This document shows, piece by piece, positions 8,047 to 17,096 of a DNA stretch of 64,000 nt. Each line of letters begins with the position of its first letter. The stretch's first letter is position 1. The DNA lies in assembly GCA_963539695.1 (NCBI GenBank), contig CAUTOC010000004.1, forward strand, positions 14,437 to 78,436. Reading direction: 5' to 3'. The DNA comes from Catonella sp963539695 (GTDB lineage: Bacteria; Bacillota; Clostridia; Lachnospirales; Lachnospiraceae). The notes beneath the pieces were generated by a model. It was not told where the DNA came from and did no database searches. It worked only from the letters and a program-made list of their open reading frames with translations. The position numbers and the translations under genes are program-made.

Positions 8047-9372
8047 TCAATATCCCTCCAAACAACTACGCAATTTAATATTAACTTTGTATCCGCCTGT
8101 AATGTTATGTGTTGCCTGTTCTACGATATATTTACCGTTAAACTCACCGTATCCGTACACTCTAACCGTAATACCTGCCACATAGTCCACATCTCCGATT
8201 ATCGTAAATTCTGCCGTTGTTTCTCCCTTATTCTTTGCTCTAAGAGATTTTCTTGCTAATTCCTTTGCTTCCTCTACGCTCGTAACTTTTTGCTTTACTT
8301 CTAGTGTCTGACCGTCTGTATTAGCATTTTCCGGGGTGTATGTATACTCTATAACCCGTTTTGTGTCCGGGTCTGTATAAATTACATGACAGGACGAATA
8401 AGACGTATCAGCCGTTTTTGTCGAGAAACTATAACTTATTATGTTTCCTCTTCCTGCCTTTATTTTCTTTACCTCTGTTTTTTTCTCAAAATCCGCTGCG
8501 TCAAATAATACGATTGTCTTAGATGTAACCTTTAAAGATATGCCTGCTCTTTTGCATAATCTCTTTAAAAATGCTATATCTGTCATATTCTTTTGTTCTG
8601 TGTGCTTATATGTCGGATTGTAATTTGATAGGTACATAATTTTTAAACCGCTCCGGCTCGCCGTCTTTGTTGCTATATTCTTTAGCGTTGTATTTTCCCA
8701 ATTCTTGCTATATACCGTCTGTCTTAATTTTGCCTTGTATGGTATTGACGTAGCTTTAATACTCAACTTTTGCGGTGGCCCCGTGTAGTTTACGCTATCA
8801 ATTTCAAACACTCCGCAATCCAATACTTTATCTTTTCCGTTTGTATACGGATTTTTCTGTATTACCATTGCATGTATTTCAGTACCCTTAAATGCTTTTT
8901 TGTCCTGTACCTTAGTTGTCTTGGCTGTTGTAACTGTTTCTCCCTCTACATCTGAAGCATTGACCCAACCATAAACTTTTTTTCCGTCCTGTGAGATTAA
9001 GTGATAAGGGTGTGCATTTGAGTTTGCTATTGTGCATTTACATTTACTTGCCCCTCTGTTTACCGTTGGCTCTGCTGCCATAGATGAAATGTAAACAGGT
9101 CCTCCCTTAAACTGCACTATATTACCAACCTTAACCTCTGACTTTGTGGTAACTGTTTCTGTTTTAGTTTTTGCGTTCTTTGACGTATTCAACCAATCCT
9201 TAATCCATTTACCCTCTCTATCGTCAAGCGATATAGATATATCGTCTGTATTGTCCTCTTCATTATCCGTAAAAGACAGTGATAACAGGTATTTAGACAA
9301 ATCTTTTGATATATCAGCACCTTTAAAGTAGAGTTTAACCGCCGTTCGGCGTGCTAATGTTTTATCACTCAC
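8047..9372 (-). CDS. Late control protein D-like baseplate hub with SH3-like insertion
   Basis: 441 residues. The gpD hub pattern is clear: K-L-Y-F-K-G-A-D-I-S-K-D, later LKNIATKTASRSGLKIMYL, D-I-A-F-L-K-R-L-C-K-R-A-G and G-K-Y-I-V-E-Q-A-T-H-N. Residues 75-150 hold an inserted module (KVGNIVQFKGGPVYISS ending KVYGWVNASDVE) that resembles bacterial SH3 wall-binding domains. It forms the hub under the tape measure, and the insertion may touch peptidoglycan during injection. Confidence 0.75.
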   Translation of the reverse strand: MSDKTLARRTAVKLYFKGADISKDLSKYLLSLSFTDNEEDNTDDISISLDDREGKWIKDWLNTSKNAKTKTETVTTKSEVKVGNIVQFKGGPVYISSMAAEPTVNRGASKCKCTIANSNAHPYHLISQDGKKVYGWVNASDVEGETVTTAKTTKVQDKKAFKGTEIHAMVIQKNPYTNGKDKVLDCGVFEIDSVNYTGPPQKLSIKATSIPYKAKLRQTVYSKNWENTTLKNIATKTASRSGLKIMYLSNYNPTYKHTEQKNMTDIAFLKRLCKRAGISLKVTSKTIVLFDAADFEKKTEVKKIKAGRGNIISYSFSTKTADTSYSSCHVIYTDPDTKRVIEYTYTPENANTDGQTLEVKQKVTSVEEAKELARKSLRAKNKGETTAEFTIIGDVDYVAGITVRVYGYGEFNGKYIVEQATHNITGGYKVNIKLRSCLEGY

Positions 9373-9592
9373 TTACCGTTACCCCCTGTTTCCACGGTGG
9401 CAACGATTCTGATACCTCCAAAGAGATTTCCGGGAGGGTCAAAGTGACCCCTGCCGAAAAAATGTAGGTATCCTTATGCTCTAAATTCGCCTTTATCAGA
9501 GAATCCATATTCATTTCATTACCCCATACTTTATAAGCTATGGTATCCCATGTATCCCCGGATACTGTCGTATATGTATTAAGCATAAGCAA
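9365..9592 (-). CDS. Tail protein X (LysM-like)
   Basis: 75 residues. V-S-G-D-T-W-D-T-I-A-Y-K-V-W-G-N is the LysM-like core of P2 gpX tail proteins. The start is TTG at 9592 or the ATG two codons later; GGAGG lies 6 bases ahead of the TTG. It overlaps both tape measure and gpD genes. Confidence 0.8.
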   Translation of the reverse strand: MLMLNTYTTVSGDTWDTIAYKVWGNEMNMDSLIKANLEHKDTYIFSAGVTLTLPEISLEVSESLPPWKQGVTVSE

Positions 9593-12500
9593 CCCTGCCC
9601 TCCTGTTCTTTTTGTTCTTTTAGAATCTGCCTTATAATTTCTCTTAGCTTCTCTAAAAATTCCTCGTCATACTGTGCCAACTGTTCTTTGATTCCGTTTG
9701 TATCTCCGCCCTGTAATACGACTGTCGGACTATTTGTTACCTGTATGGTAATTGTTCCTGCCCCTCCAAGGCTTGCGTTTGCTCCATTCGCCGTATTTAT
9801 GTTTTCTGCTTTGACCGCATTGTTGAAAATCTGCCCTGTCTGTGCTGCGGTAAATACTTTTCTGTTTGCAGCGTTTGTAATTAACTCCGGTCCGTTCTCT
9901 CCGGCTATAAATGTGCTTGGTGTCCTGTCTGTACCTTTTGCAAATCCCGGAATCTCCGGTATATTGATACCCTTACCTCCAAGACCCGGCACCCAATCCG
10001 GCACTTTCAACTTATTCAGACCTCGTATTACTGTATTAACTGCTGATATTACCACTCGTAACGGTGCTTTAATAATTTCTCCAAGTCCTCCTACCGCACC
10101 GCTGAAAATTGACTTGATACCCTCCCAAGCCTGCGACCAATTACCTGTAAAGACACCTGTAATAAAGTCTATCAAACCTTGGAAAATCTGCATTACATTT
10201 GTAACGATTGCTGCTATGTTTTGTAACGCTGACCCTAACACGCTTGCGAAAATTTCCGCCACCAACTGAATTACAGGAATCAGAGCCGTAAGCAATTCTG
10301 ATAACGGCGGTAAAATTGCCTGTATGATTGTGTTGAAAATTGGCAATAGTGTGTTAAGCAAACTAATTACTACAGGCAGCACCGCTTCTATTATCTGCAT
10401 TACTATCGGTAGCAATGTTTGCATAAGCTGAATAATTACAGGTAATACCGCCTGTATAATCTGTATCAGAATTGGTACTATTGTATTTATCAACTGTATA
10501 AAAATTGGCAAAACACTTTGTATTACTTGTAAAACCAACGGCAATATTGCCGATATATATTGAACGATAACCGGGAGTATTTCCTCAATCAATTTAGCAA
10601 GCACGGTTATAACCACACTAATCAACTTCCCCAATACAGGAAGCACCGCCGTTACAAGCTTACCTATCAACGGCAGAATCTGCATAAATAGGTTTGCTAT
10701 CATTGGAAGTAGCGGTAGTAACCCTGTTTGTAATGTGCTTATGATTGTTGGTAATATGCTTTTTAGTGTATCAAGCACACCCGAACCGCTCGTAAAAAAT
10801 GCGTCTTTAATCGCCGTTCCGACTTGTGTAATGATTCCCCATAGCTTATCGAATACGGCTAATCCCTCGTCCCCGAAAGTCTTTTGTATAAACCCTCGTA
10901 CTTCGTCTAAGTGAGTGGCAACCATGTATATAGCACCACCCACCGCTGCAATCACTCCGACTAAAGGCAACATCTTTGTAAGTACACCGCCGAAACCTCC
11001 GCCCATACTTCCCAAATACTTTGTTATTCCTAATCCTTTTATCATTGTGAACGCTTTTTGTATTGATAAGATACCGCCTTTAACCTGTAAGAAACCAAGT
11101 TTTGCAACCAATCCCCCGGCTTTCAATCCAACTAATCCCGCTGCAATCTTCGCAACCGTCTTAATTACTTTCGGGTTCTTCTGTGCGAAATCAGAAACCT
11201 TTGCAGCTAAATTCGCCACCTTTTCCGCTGCCATTCCGACATACGGTAATAACATATCTCCCAAAACAGTACCAAGGTTAGAAATGCTTGTTTTTGCCTT
11301 TGCTACCTTATTTTCTGTTGTATCCATCATCTTTGCGTATGCTTTCTCTGTAGCACCGCAAGAATCAATCATACCCTGTACGCTGTCGTTAAATGCGTCT
11401 GCACCGTCTGACATTAAGGAAAGTGCTGCTTTGCCTGCTTCGCTACTGCTAAACATATCCGCTAGGCTCTTTCCGCTACTCGTTGCGTCATCTTGCACAA
11501 TCTGTAAAACATCCGCTAAAGAATTTCCCTCTTTCATTAACTCGGCGAAACCCTTACCTGTCTTGGTTCTTAATATCTTATCTGTCTGACTTCCCGACTT
11601 TCCTAATTCGTTTAACATACCGTTCATGTATGTAGTTGCTTCGGCGGTTGCTATACCTTTTGCGGTTAAGGTTGCGTATCCTGCTCCCAACTGTTCAAGT
11701 GCTACGTTGTTTGCGTTTGCGGTAGGTATGATTTTACCCATACTGCTTGATAACTCCGCTACGGTCGTTTTACCTTTGTTCTGTATCTGAATAAGCATAT
11801 CTGATACGTCCGTAACTTTGCTTGCTTCCATTCCGTAGGCGTTCAAGATTGTACTAAGTACATCTACCGCCTGTGCTGATTCTGCGAAACCTGCCGTTGC
11901 TAATTTTGTCGAACTTTCAACAAAACCTACTGCGTCTGCGGTATCCTGTCCTGCTGAAATTGCATTATAAACATCATCTGCAAGGTCGTTAATTCCTTTT
12001 CCTGTTTCATTTGACAACGCTATAATCTGTTGTCTTAATTCCGACATAGGTACAACGCTCGTATCTGCAATAGTGCTTACTTTCGCCATTGCAGTTTGAA
12101 ATTCACGTGCGTTCTTTACAGGTCCGGCGTATATAGCTGCCCCAATAGCCGTAACAGTTCCAATTAACCCTACTAACTGCCCTTTTGTCTGTGAAATTGC
12201 TTGTTTATTTTGTGCCTGTTTTTCCGTTATTGCCTGGACCTTTTTTTGGGATTGGCGTAACTTATTGTATTGCTCTGTAAGTTCTTTTGTTTCTTTGTCG
12301 AGATTGTTTGTATTTACCCCGGCTTCTTTCAGAGTGTCGCTAAGTTCCCCTAACTTTTCCTCTTCTGTTGCCGTTGCAACCTTTGCCTTTTGTAAGGCTT
12401 TTTCATTCGCCTGTAATTTCTTCGTAAGTTCCGGGGCTGCTTCCCCTGTGGCTTCGATTTCCTCTACAAGTCTTTGGTGTTCCGCCTGTAATTCGCTTAC

Positions 12501-12698
12501 TCTTTCCTTACTCTTTGCAACTGCGTTTTGTTGCTTCTGATAAGCTGATACGTCCTTTAACTTTTGACCGGCGTTTTTTAAATCCGTCTGCATTGTCTGC
12601 ATTGTCTTGGACGCATTTTTAAAGGATTGGGAAAAGTTCGGTCCTAGTCTGGCGGTTAGCTGAAATAGTAACTCATACTGCTTTGCAGTTCCTGCCAT
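9579..12698 (-). CDS. Tail tape measure protein
   Basis: 1039 residues. The N-terminal third is coiled coil, and the TP901-type core follows (A-R-E-F-Q-T-A-M-A-K-V-S-T-I-A and later TTYMNGMLNELGKSGSQTD). Residues about 645-815 are a run of proline-punctuated hydrophobic 11- or 22-residue repeats (PILIQIIQAVLPVII, PIVMQIIEAVLPVVI), and the rest is typical C-terminal tape. It sets tail length and occupies the tail tube lumen. It begins 4 bases after the frameshifted chaperone product ends, the universal order in these phages. Confidence 0.95.
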   Translation of the reverse strand: MAGTAKQYELLFQLTARLGPNFSQSFKNASKTMQTMQTDLKNAGQKLKDVSAYQKQQNAVAKSKERVSELQAEHQRLVEEIEATGEAAPELTKKLQANEKALQKAKVATATEEEKLGELSDTLKEAGVNTNNLDKETKELTEQYNKLRQSQKKVQAITEKQAQNKQAISQTKGQLVGLIGTVTAIGAAIYAGPVKNAREFQTAMAKVSTIADTSVVPMSELRQQIIALSNETGKGINDLADDVYNAISAGQDTADAVGFVESSTKLATAGFAESAQAVDVLSTILNAYGMEASKVTDVSDMLIQIQNKGKTTVAELSSSMGKIIPTANANNVALEQLGAGYATLTAKGIATAEATTYMNGMLNELGKSGSQTDKILRTKTGKGFAELMKEGNSLADVLQIVQDDATSSGKSLADMFSSSEAGKAALSLMSDGADAFNDSVQGMIDSCGATEKAYAKMMDTTENKVAKAKTSISNLGTVLGDMLLPYVGMAAEKVANLAAKVSDFAQKNPKVIKTVAKIAAGLVGLKAGGLVAKLGFLQVKGGILSIQKAFTMIKGLGITKYLGSMGGGFGGVLTKMLPLVGVIAAVGGAIYMVATHLDEVRGFIQKTFGDEGLAVFDKLWGIITQVGTAIKDAFFTSGSGVLDTLKSILPTIISTLQTGLLPLLPMIANLFMQILPLIGKLVTAVLPVLGKLISVVITVLAKLIEEILPVIVQYISAILPLVLQVIQSVLPIFIQLINTIVPILIQIIQAVLPVIIQLMQTLLPIVMQIIEAVLPVVISLLNTLLPIFNTIIQAILPPLSELLTALIPVIQLVAEIFASVLGSALQNIAAIVTNVMQIFQGLIDFITGVFTGNWSQAWEGIKSIFSGAVGGLGEIIKAPLRVVISAVNTVIRGLNKLKVPDWVPGLGGKGINIPEIPGFAKGTDRTPSTFIAGENGPELITNAANRKVFTAAQTGQIFNNAVKAENINTANGANASLGGAGTITIQVTNSPTVVLQGGDTNGIKEQLAQYDEEFLEKLREIIRQILKEQKEQEGRVAYA

Positions 12699-12701
12699 AG
12701 C

Positions 12702-12896
12702 CTACCCCTTTCCTTGTCTTGCTTTTTCCTCTGCAAGTAATAAGTTGTACTCTACAATCCATGCGTTTAACTCTCTGATACTAAGACTAACCCAAAAATC
12801 AATCCCTGTATGAGTTTCCTTTGCTAACAGTATGCTATTTCTCCTAATCCACTTTGTCGGACTCTTTTCTTTTAGAAGCCCGTACTTATTAAAAAA
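12702..12896 (-). CDS. Tail assembly chaperone extension (GT/E'-like), reached by -1 frameshift
   Basis: This frame has no start codon of its own: a TGA lies just upstream. It reads NKYGLLKEKSPTKWIRR and ends LLLAEEKARQGKG just ahead of the tape measure gene. A T-TTT-TTA heptamer (12890-12896), in phase with the upstream chaperone gene, would shift ribosomes back one base into it. This matches the G/GT arrangement of lambda and E/E' of P2. Confidence 0.75.
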   Translation of the reverse strand, partial: FFNKYGLLKEKSPTKWIRRNSILLAKETHTGIDFWVSLSIRELNAWIVEYNLLLAEEKARQGKG

Positions 12897-13264
12897 TTTC
12901 GGCTCTCATTTTTAATTTTTCCAAAATCTCTTAAAGGCAAATGCTCGATAACATCACTTCCTACACCTGCTGCCCTTGCTGCCATTTTTGACAGGAAAGA
13001 TGTTGAAATTTCCGGCGATAAAGCATACTGCCCTACTGCTGCCATTTCATCTTCAATAGCAATCATATCTGTACCAATCAGCTTTTCAAAATCAAAAACC
13101 AATTTATCGTACTTCCGTCCTGCATATTCAAAAGGCTTTGAAAACTTATGTGTGTATCCGCCTGTTGGTGTGTCCGAATCGGTCACATTTTCCTTACTTT
13201 CTACTTTGTTTTCTGCTTCTTTATTTTCTTCTGTCATTGCTACTATGTTCTTTGCTTCTTCCAT
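12872..13264 (-). CDS. Tail assembly chaperone (G/E-like)
   Basis: 130 residues: an acidic low-complexity start (residues 1-30), then KPFEYAGRKYDKLVFDFEKL and a helical C-terminal part. Position between tail tube and tape measure, and a slippery site near its 3' end, identify it as the chaperone that coats the tape measure during tail assembly. A dispersed palindrome lies within its 5' part. Confidence 0.8.
   Translation of the reverse strand: MEEAKNIVAMTEENKEAENKVESKENVTDSDTPTGGYTHKFSKPFEYAGRKYDKLVFDFEKLIGTDMIAIEDEMAAVGQYALSPEISTSFLSKMAARAAGVGSDVIEHLPLRDFGKIKNESRNFLISTGF
12890..12896 (-). promoter_or_regulatory. Programmed -1 frameshift slippery site (T TTT TTA)
   Basis: The heptamer is in the correct zero phase (ttt tta) six codons before the stop of the chaperone gene. 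A downstream RNA structure was not resolved by eye. Confidence 0.7.
13170..13186. promoter_or_regulatory. Dispersed palindrome copy 2 (candidate ParB site)
   Basis: GTGTCCGAATCGGTCAC, a perfect copy of the 17-bp consensus, inside the tail chaperone gene, where it encodes the residues VTDSD on the minus strand. Confidence 0.5.
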
Positions 13265-13296
13265 TGCGTTTATCCTCCAAATTTAATTTTAAACAT

Positions 13297-13321
13297 GAAA
13301 AAAACACGGTTTCCCGTGCTT
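13297..13321 (-). terminator. Strong rho-independent terminator after tail tube gene
   Basis: On the minus strand GCACGG-GAAA-CCGTGT is followed by a run of T. It lies immediately after the tail tube stop codon and should raise tube over chaperone expression. Confidence 0.8.
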
Positions 13322-13838
13322 ATTTTCCAAGTGCTTTTCTAACAGGTGCTAAGTAATCCACTCCATTTACATCATAGATGTAGTTGAGCGGGTCAATTTC
13401 AAGTTTCTTTTTTCCGTCAATATATGTAGCATAGTAAGTTACGGTGTATTCTCCGCTTACCTCTGCTGCACTTGCCGTTGCAACCTTACCCGGATTTAAC
13501 TTTTTAGGTGTTATTGTCAAAATGTGTTTTACCTGTACTACATTCGTTGTACCCGCCGTAGTGTCTTTTTCCTGTTGTGCTGCTCTTAAATCAATATTGT
13601 GTTGTCTTGGCTCATGTAACTTTATAGCGTTATTTGTTACTGTTCTGAAATTGAGTGTTAATGTCATTGCTTCAATAGCACCCAAGATAACGCTTTCAAT
13701 CTTACCGCCAATACCTGCACCGCTGATTTCTTCGGTTAAGTTTGAGATTTCCGGCAATGTTACCTCTGATAATCCCAAATATTCTATTGCGTCCTCATAC
13801 ACCGCAAACCCGATTACGGTTTCGTCAATCTTTGGCAT
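13320..13838 (-). CDS. Major tail tube protein
   Basis: 172 residues. KIDETVIGFAVYEDA at the start, E-I-S-G-A-G-I-G-G-K-I-E-S-V in the middle and Y-I-Y-D-V-N-G-V-D-Y-L-A-P-V-R at the end match P2 FII-like tube proteins. It polymerises into the inner tube and is followed by a strong terminator. It lies 14 bases downstream of the sheath gene. Confidence 0.85.
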   Translation of the reverse strand: MPKIDETVIGFAVYEDAIEYLGLSEVTLPEISNLTEEISGAGIGGKIESVILGAIEAMTLTLNFRTVTNNAIKLHEPRQHNIDLRAAQQEKDTTAGTTNVVQVKHILTITPKKLNPGKVATASAAEVSGEYTVTYYATYIDGKKKLEIDPLNYIYDVNGVDYLAPVRKALGK

Positions 13839-13852
13839 TTTCTCTTACCTCC

Positions 13853-15316
13853 TTATGCTACTAAATTTTTGAGATAACTAATGTCATATTCTAAGATAAA
13901 ATCAAGTTCCTTTGCCGGACTAGCTGGCGTTAAGTAAATATGAAAATGTGCGATACCCGCCATTAAGTCAGTTTCGCTATTTTCTTCCTCTAAAAACTCA
14001 ATTCGTCCGCCTAAAATCTTTTCCTCTGCAAAAAGTCCGTTAAGCCAAATGTTAAGGCTCTGTACTACCGATTCAATAAGGCGTGTTTTTAAATTTCTGT
14101 CTACCTTTTTCCATACAGATAAAATAACTGTGTTTGCTACCCAACCGAACATACGGCTTACATTGTAGAAATAATCCGTTACATCTGTATTAGCCGGGTA
14201 ACAAGCTGATTCGTTACCCCACGATACAAAACCTCCAATAAGGTTTAATCCTGTAATAATACCGTTCTGATTAAGGTAATTAGCCTTTAACAGGTCTAAC
14301 AATACCTCTTTACCGTCTTTAAGTACCATTCCGTCAACCTGTAGTGTCTTGTTACTTGCTGATTCGCAAGGAGAGCCGTTTCCTAATTCTGTGTTAGAAT
14401 CCGTTGCGGTCATGCTACCCGCTAACTGTACGGAATTATGGAACTTTTTACCGCCAAGCGTAAACATGGGCCAACATAACAACTGTGACGGTCTTGTGAT
14501 ATTTTTGCTTGTTTTCCACTCTACCGCTTCTACATAGGTTGTTGCTACCGTTGTATCTATGTCAATAAGAGCCTTTCCAACGAATAATCCGTTAATATTC
14601 TCCGCCTTGGCTGCCATAACCGCTGCTACCTCGCTATCACTTGAAAAGTTCGGTGCTAACAGTAAATCCGGCACAAGTCTAAACTTAGGGAATACAGAAT
14701 CAATTAACTCGTATCCTGTGTTTTTCTTTGTGTTTGTGTCGTAACCGCCGATAATGTCCGCTTTTTTAACCTTTGAAGTATCAACACTATTGTATGAGAT
14801 ATTCAGTTTTGCGGTATCTGATGTAATCTTACCGCCTTCGATTCTCTCTAGCTTTAATACTCCGTCTGAATATAATAAGTCGTAGTCTGTACCTCTTTCG
14901 TACTGCTCTGTTAATGCTTTCTCTCCGTCATATCCCTTTACAACTACCTTTTCTGCTACTGCTTCAAAAGGCAACTCGGTAACTCCTGCTACCAATGTCT
15001 TATCCGCTACCTCTTCCCCTGTTAAATGCTTGCTTGGGTCTAATATGTTTACCATAATGATAGGTGCGATACCGTACAACTTGAACGCCGTATAGATTTC
15101 CTCGCAAATGTCGTATTTTTCCCAATCTTCGCTATATCCCATTGCTGCTACTGCTTCGGCGTAGGAATATGCTAATACAGGCTCGTTTACTTTACCGCCT
15201 ACCGTATGCACTGGTGCCGTACCAACGATAAAATGAATACCGCTATCAGCTACTACAGGTGTTGAAACTGATGTAGTTTTCTTACTCGCTTTCGCTCCAT
15301 GATAATATTCTGACAT
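13853..15316 (-). CDS. Tail sheath protein
   Basis: 487 residues. G-I-H-F-I-V-G-T-A-P-V near the start, G-K-A-L-I-D-I-D and the C-terminal FNVSRMF-like YNVSRMFGWVANTVI with F-I-L-E-Y-D-I identify a contractile sheath. Its presence makes this a myovirus-type phage. It sits directly upstream of the tube gene. Confidence 0.93.
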   Translation of the reverse strand: MSEYYHGAKASKKTTSVSTPVVADSGIHFIVGTAPVHTVGGKVNEPVLAYSYAEAVAAMGYSEDWEKYDICEEIYTAFKLYGIAPIIMVNILDPSKHLTGEEVADKTLVAGVTELPFEAVAEKVVVKGYDGEKALTEQYERGTDYDLLYSDGVLKLERIEGGKITSDTAKLNISYNSVDTSKVKKADIIGGYDTNTKKNTGYELIDSVFPKFRLVPDLLLAPNFSSDSEVAAVMAAKAENINGLFVGKALIDIDTTVATTYVEAVEWKTSKNITRPSQLLCWPMFTLGGKKFHNSVQLAGSMTATDSNTELGNGSPCESASNKTLQVDGMVLKDGKEVLLDLLKANYLNQNGIITGLNLIGGFVSWGNESACYPANTDVTDYFYNVSRMFGWVANTVILSVWKKVDRNLKTRLIESVVQSLNIWLNGLFAEEKILGGRIEFLEEENSETDLMAGIAHFHIYLTPASPAKELDFILEYDISYLKNLVA

Positions 15317-15330
15317 TTTTCTAATCCTCC

Positions 15331-15687
15331 TTACTGTTTTTTAGACAGGCTTAAAACATCTGTGTAATACTTGTTTAAAAGTGTTCCTGTCGTTTTTACC
15401 TTTGCCTTATTCTTCGCAAGGCTTCCTGTTGTTACCAAAAGCAATCTAACCTGTGGGTACTTGTCGATTGTATTTTTTAAATATTCCTCTACTTTTTCCC
15501 TTGGTCCCTTAAAGATTGCGTTTTCTCTGATTCCTGTTGCAAGTGTCGGTCCGATATAAATAAATGTATCTTCCTCTACAGCCTCGTTATTTGCCGTTCC
15601 TACCGCCTTTTCTTCCTCTGTGGTTAAATCCTCCACCTTTTCCGTTTCTGCGGTGTTTTCGGCTACTGTACGTGTTGCTCGTGCCAT
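15331..15687 (-). CDS. Phage structural-region protein of unknown function, 118 aa
   Basis: An acidic N-terminal 40 residues (TAETEKVEDLTTEEEKA) is followed by a compact domain with FIYIGPTLATGIRENAIFKG and a helical end. It lies between the head-tail connector genes and the sheath. This is the place of small DUF2635-like proteins in Mu-like tails, but I do not see a firm match. Confidence 0.55.
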   Translation of the reverse strand: MARATRTVAENTAETEKVEDLTTEEEKAVGTANNEAVEEDTFIYIGPTLATGIRENAIFKGPREKVEEYLKNTIDKYPQVRLLLVTTGSLAKNKAKVKTTGTLLNKYYTDVLSLSKKQ

Positions 15688-15698
15688 TCTGCAACCTC

Positions 15699-16172
15699 CT
15701 AACGTATGTATTTGTTTACATCTCTATTTACCTGTGGCATTTCCCAAGTTGTCATAATCTCGCCAATCTGATATACCTCTAAATCCTCGTCATACATAAT
15801 TGATTCAATCGGCTTTTGACATGAATAACGCTCCTGTATTACCACATCTTCTAACAGGCTTGTTTTAATCTTGGATACCACATTAAGGCATTGTATATAG
15901 TTCTCCTGTTTATCCTCGGAAAATGTCACAATGATAATACGCACCTTTGCCGTACTCTCTTCGTCCTCGTCCTTTGTCGTTAGGAGTTTCAAAAGTATAT
16001 AAGGTGCTTCTTTCTTTGCTGCTGATTTATCGGGAAGATTCCCAATAAATACTCTTGGCGGTCGTTCTCCCGCTTCTGTACCGTTTTCCTGTACTCTTGC
16101 GGTTAGTAACATATTTTCTGTTTTTTCCTCGCAATATGTTTTTAATGATTGCAATAGGTCTAACGGTGTCAC
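15699..16172 (-). CDS. Tail completion/terminator-type protein
   Basis: 157 residues. The pattern PRVFIGNLPDKSA...APYILLKLLTTKDE resembles Mu gp37-like tail-completion proteins that cap the tube at the neck. Position just ahead of sheath-region genes fits. Assignment is moderate. Confidence 0.55.
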   Translation of the reverse strand: MTPLDLLQSLKTYCEEKTENMLLTARVQENGTEAGERPPRVFIGNLPDKSAAKKEAPYILLKLLTTKDEDEESTAKVRIIIVTFSEDKQENYIQCLNVVSKIKTSLLEDVVIQERYSCQKPIESIMYDEDLEVYQIGEIMTTWEMPQVNRDVNKYIR

Positions 16173-16174
16173 TT

Positions 16175-16750
16175 TTAACCTCCATTCTTATTTAATAATC
16201 TTTCTATCTCATAGTCTATTCTCTTGTTTATTACCTCGTTCACTCTATCTTCAATCGCACCCATTACTTCTTCATTTTCTACCATTTTGGGGCCTGACGG
16301 AGCATATAACTCTTTTAATTTTCCTGTTTCTTCTCTTTGGAAAATTCCAATATGCCCCGATACCATTTGTTGCACAAATACATCATTACTCCTGCTGAAT
16401 TTAACAGGTGCATTTGCTCTTAAAACATTAGCCGTTGGCGTTACATTCCCTTTTGGTACTGTTTTAGGTGTTACGTTGAATTTTATAAGTTTAATTGGGT
16501 TTCCTGAAAAATTAATACTACCTATGATTTCGTCCGGGTTGTCGTTTATTCCTTTGTACTGCACTCTCGTATTACTGTCAAACTCTCCCGGCTTTATGTG
16601 ATATGTCTGTAGTGCCTGCCTTTTCGCTTCTGTCTTTCCTGCCTGCATTGCTCTACCAAAGGCAGGTCTTAATACTTTCCCTTTTGCTCCCTCTATTCCT
16701 TGTAACAGGGTTTGTATTCTGTTCATGGTATCTTCGCTTACTTCAATCAC
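16175..16750 (-). CDS. Minor tail protein Z-like
   Basis: 191 residues. GAKGKVLRPAFGRAMQAGKT followed by Y-x-I-K-P-G-E-F is the start of the lambda gpZ/minor tail family, which helps join tail to head. The gene overlaps the upstream connector by one base. Confidence 0.65.
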   Translation of the reverse strand: MIEVSEDTMNRIQTLLQGIEGAKGKVLRPAFGRAMQAGKTEAKRQALQTYHIKPGEFDSNTRVQYKGINDNPDEIIGSINFSGNPIKLIKFNVTPKTVPKGNVTPTANVLRANAPVKFSRSNDVFVQQMVSGHIGIFQREETGKLKELYAPSGPKMVENEEVMGAIEDRVNEVINKRIDYEIERLLNKNGG

Positions 16751-17082
16751 TATTCATCAAACCTCTCTAAGTCAATTACCAACTCGTTATACTCATTGCT
16801 AACCTCTGCGACCTTGTAAAGTTCATTTTCGATATAGAACCTCATACCCTGCCTTGGCTCTTTTCCCAAGTCCTTTAACTTAACCCGGATAACTGTAATT
16901 CTCTGATAAATTCCCTCGGCGTTATCCTTTCCGTTTCTGTCCTTGGTATTTTCCAAATCAAATATGACGGGTATGCTTTTAACCACCCCGTCACATCTGA
17001 TTTTTTTAACCTCTGCAAATTCTCCTGTATTGAAAAATGTTGTATCCAAGTCCTTATCAAGCATTTCCTTAAAGTTTTTCAT
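16750..17082 (-). CDS. Head-tail joining protein (gpFII-like by position)
   Basis: 110 residues. A beta-rich protein whose end (MRFYIENELYKVAEV and then L-V-I-D-L-E-R) resembles small connector proteins that bind the neck. It lies between capsid and gpZ genes. No catalytic motif; family call is mainly contextual. Confidence 0.5.
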   Translation of the reverse strand: MKNFKEMLDKDLDTTFFNTGEFAEVKKIRCDGVVKSIPVIFDLENTKDRNGKDNAEGIYQRITVIRVKLKDLGKEPRQGMRFYIENELYKVAEVSNEYNELVIDLERFDE

Positions 17083-17096
17083 AGGCTACACCGCCT

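Noticed and set aside
9688..11589. Long open frames on the plus strand opposite the tape measure gene
   Set aside because: They mirror the codon pattern of a repetitive coding gene on the other strand and lack ribosome-binding sites.
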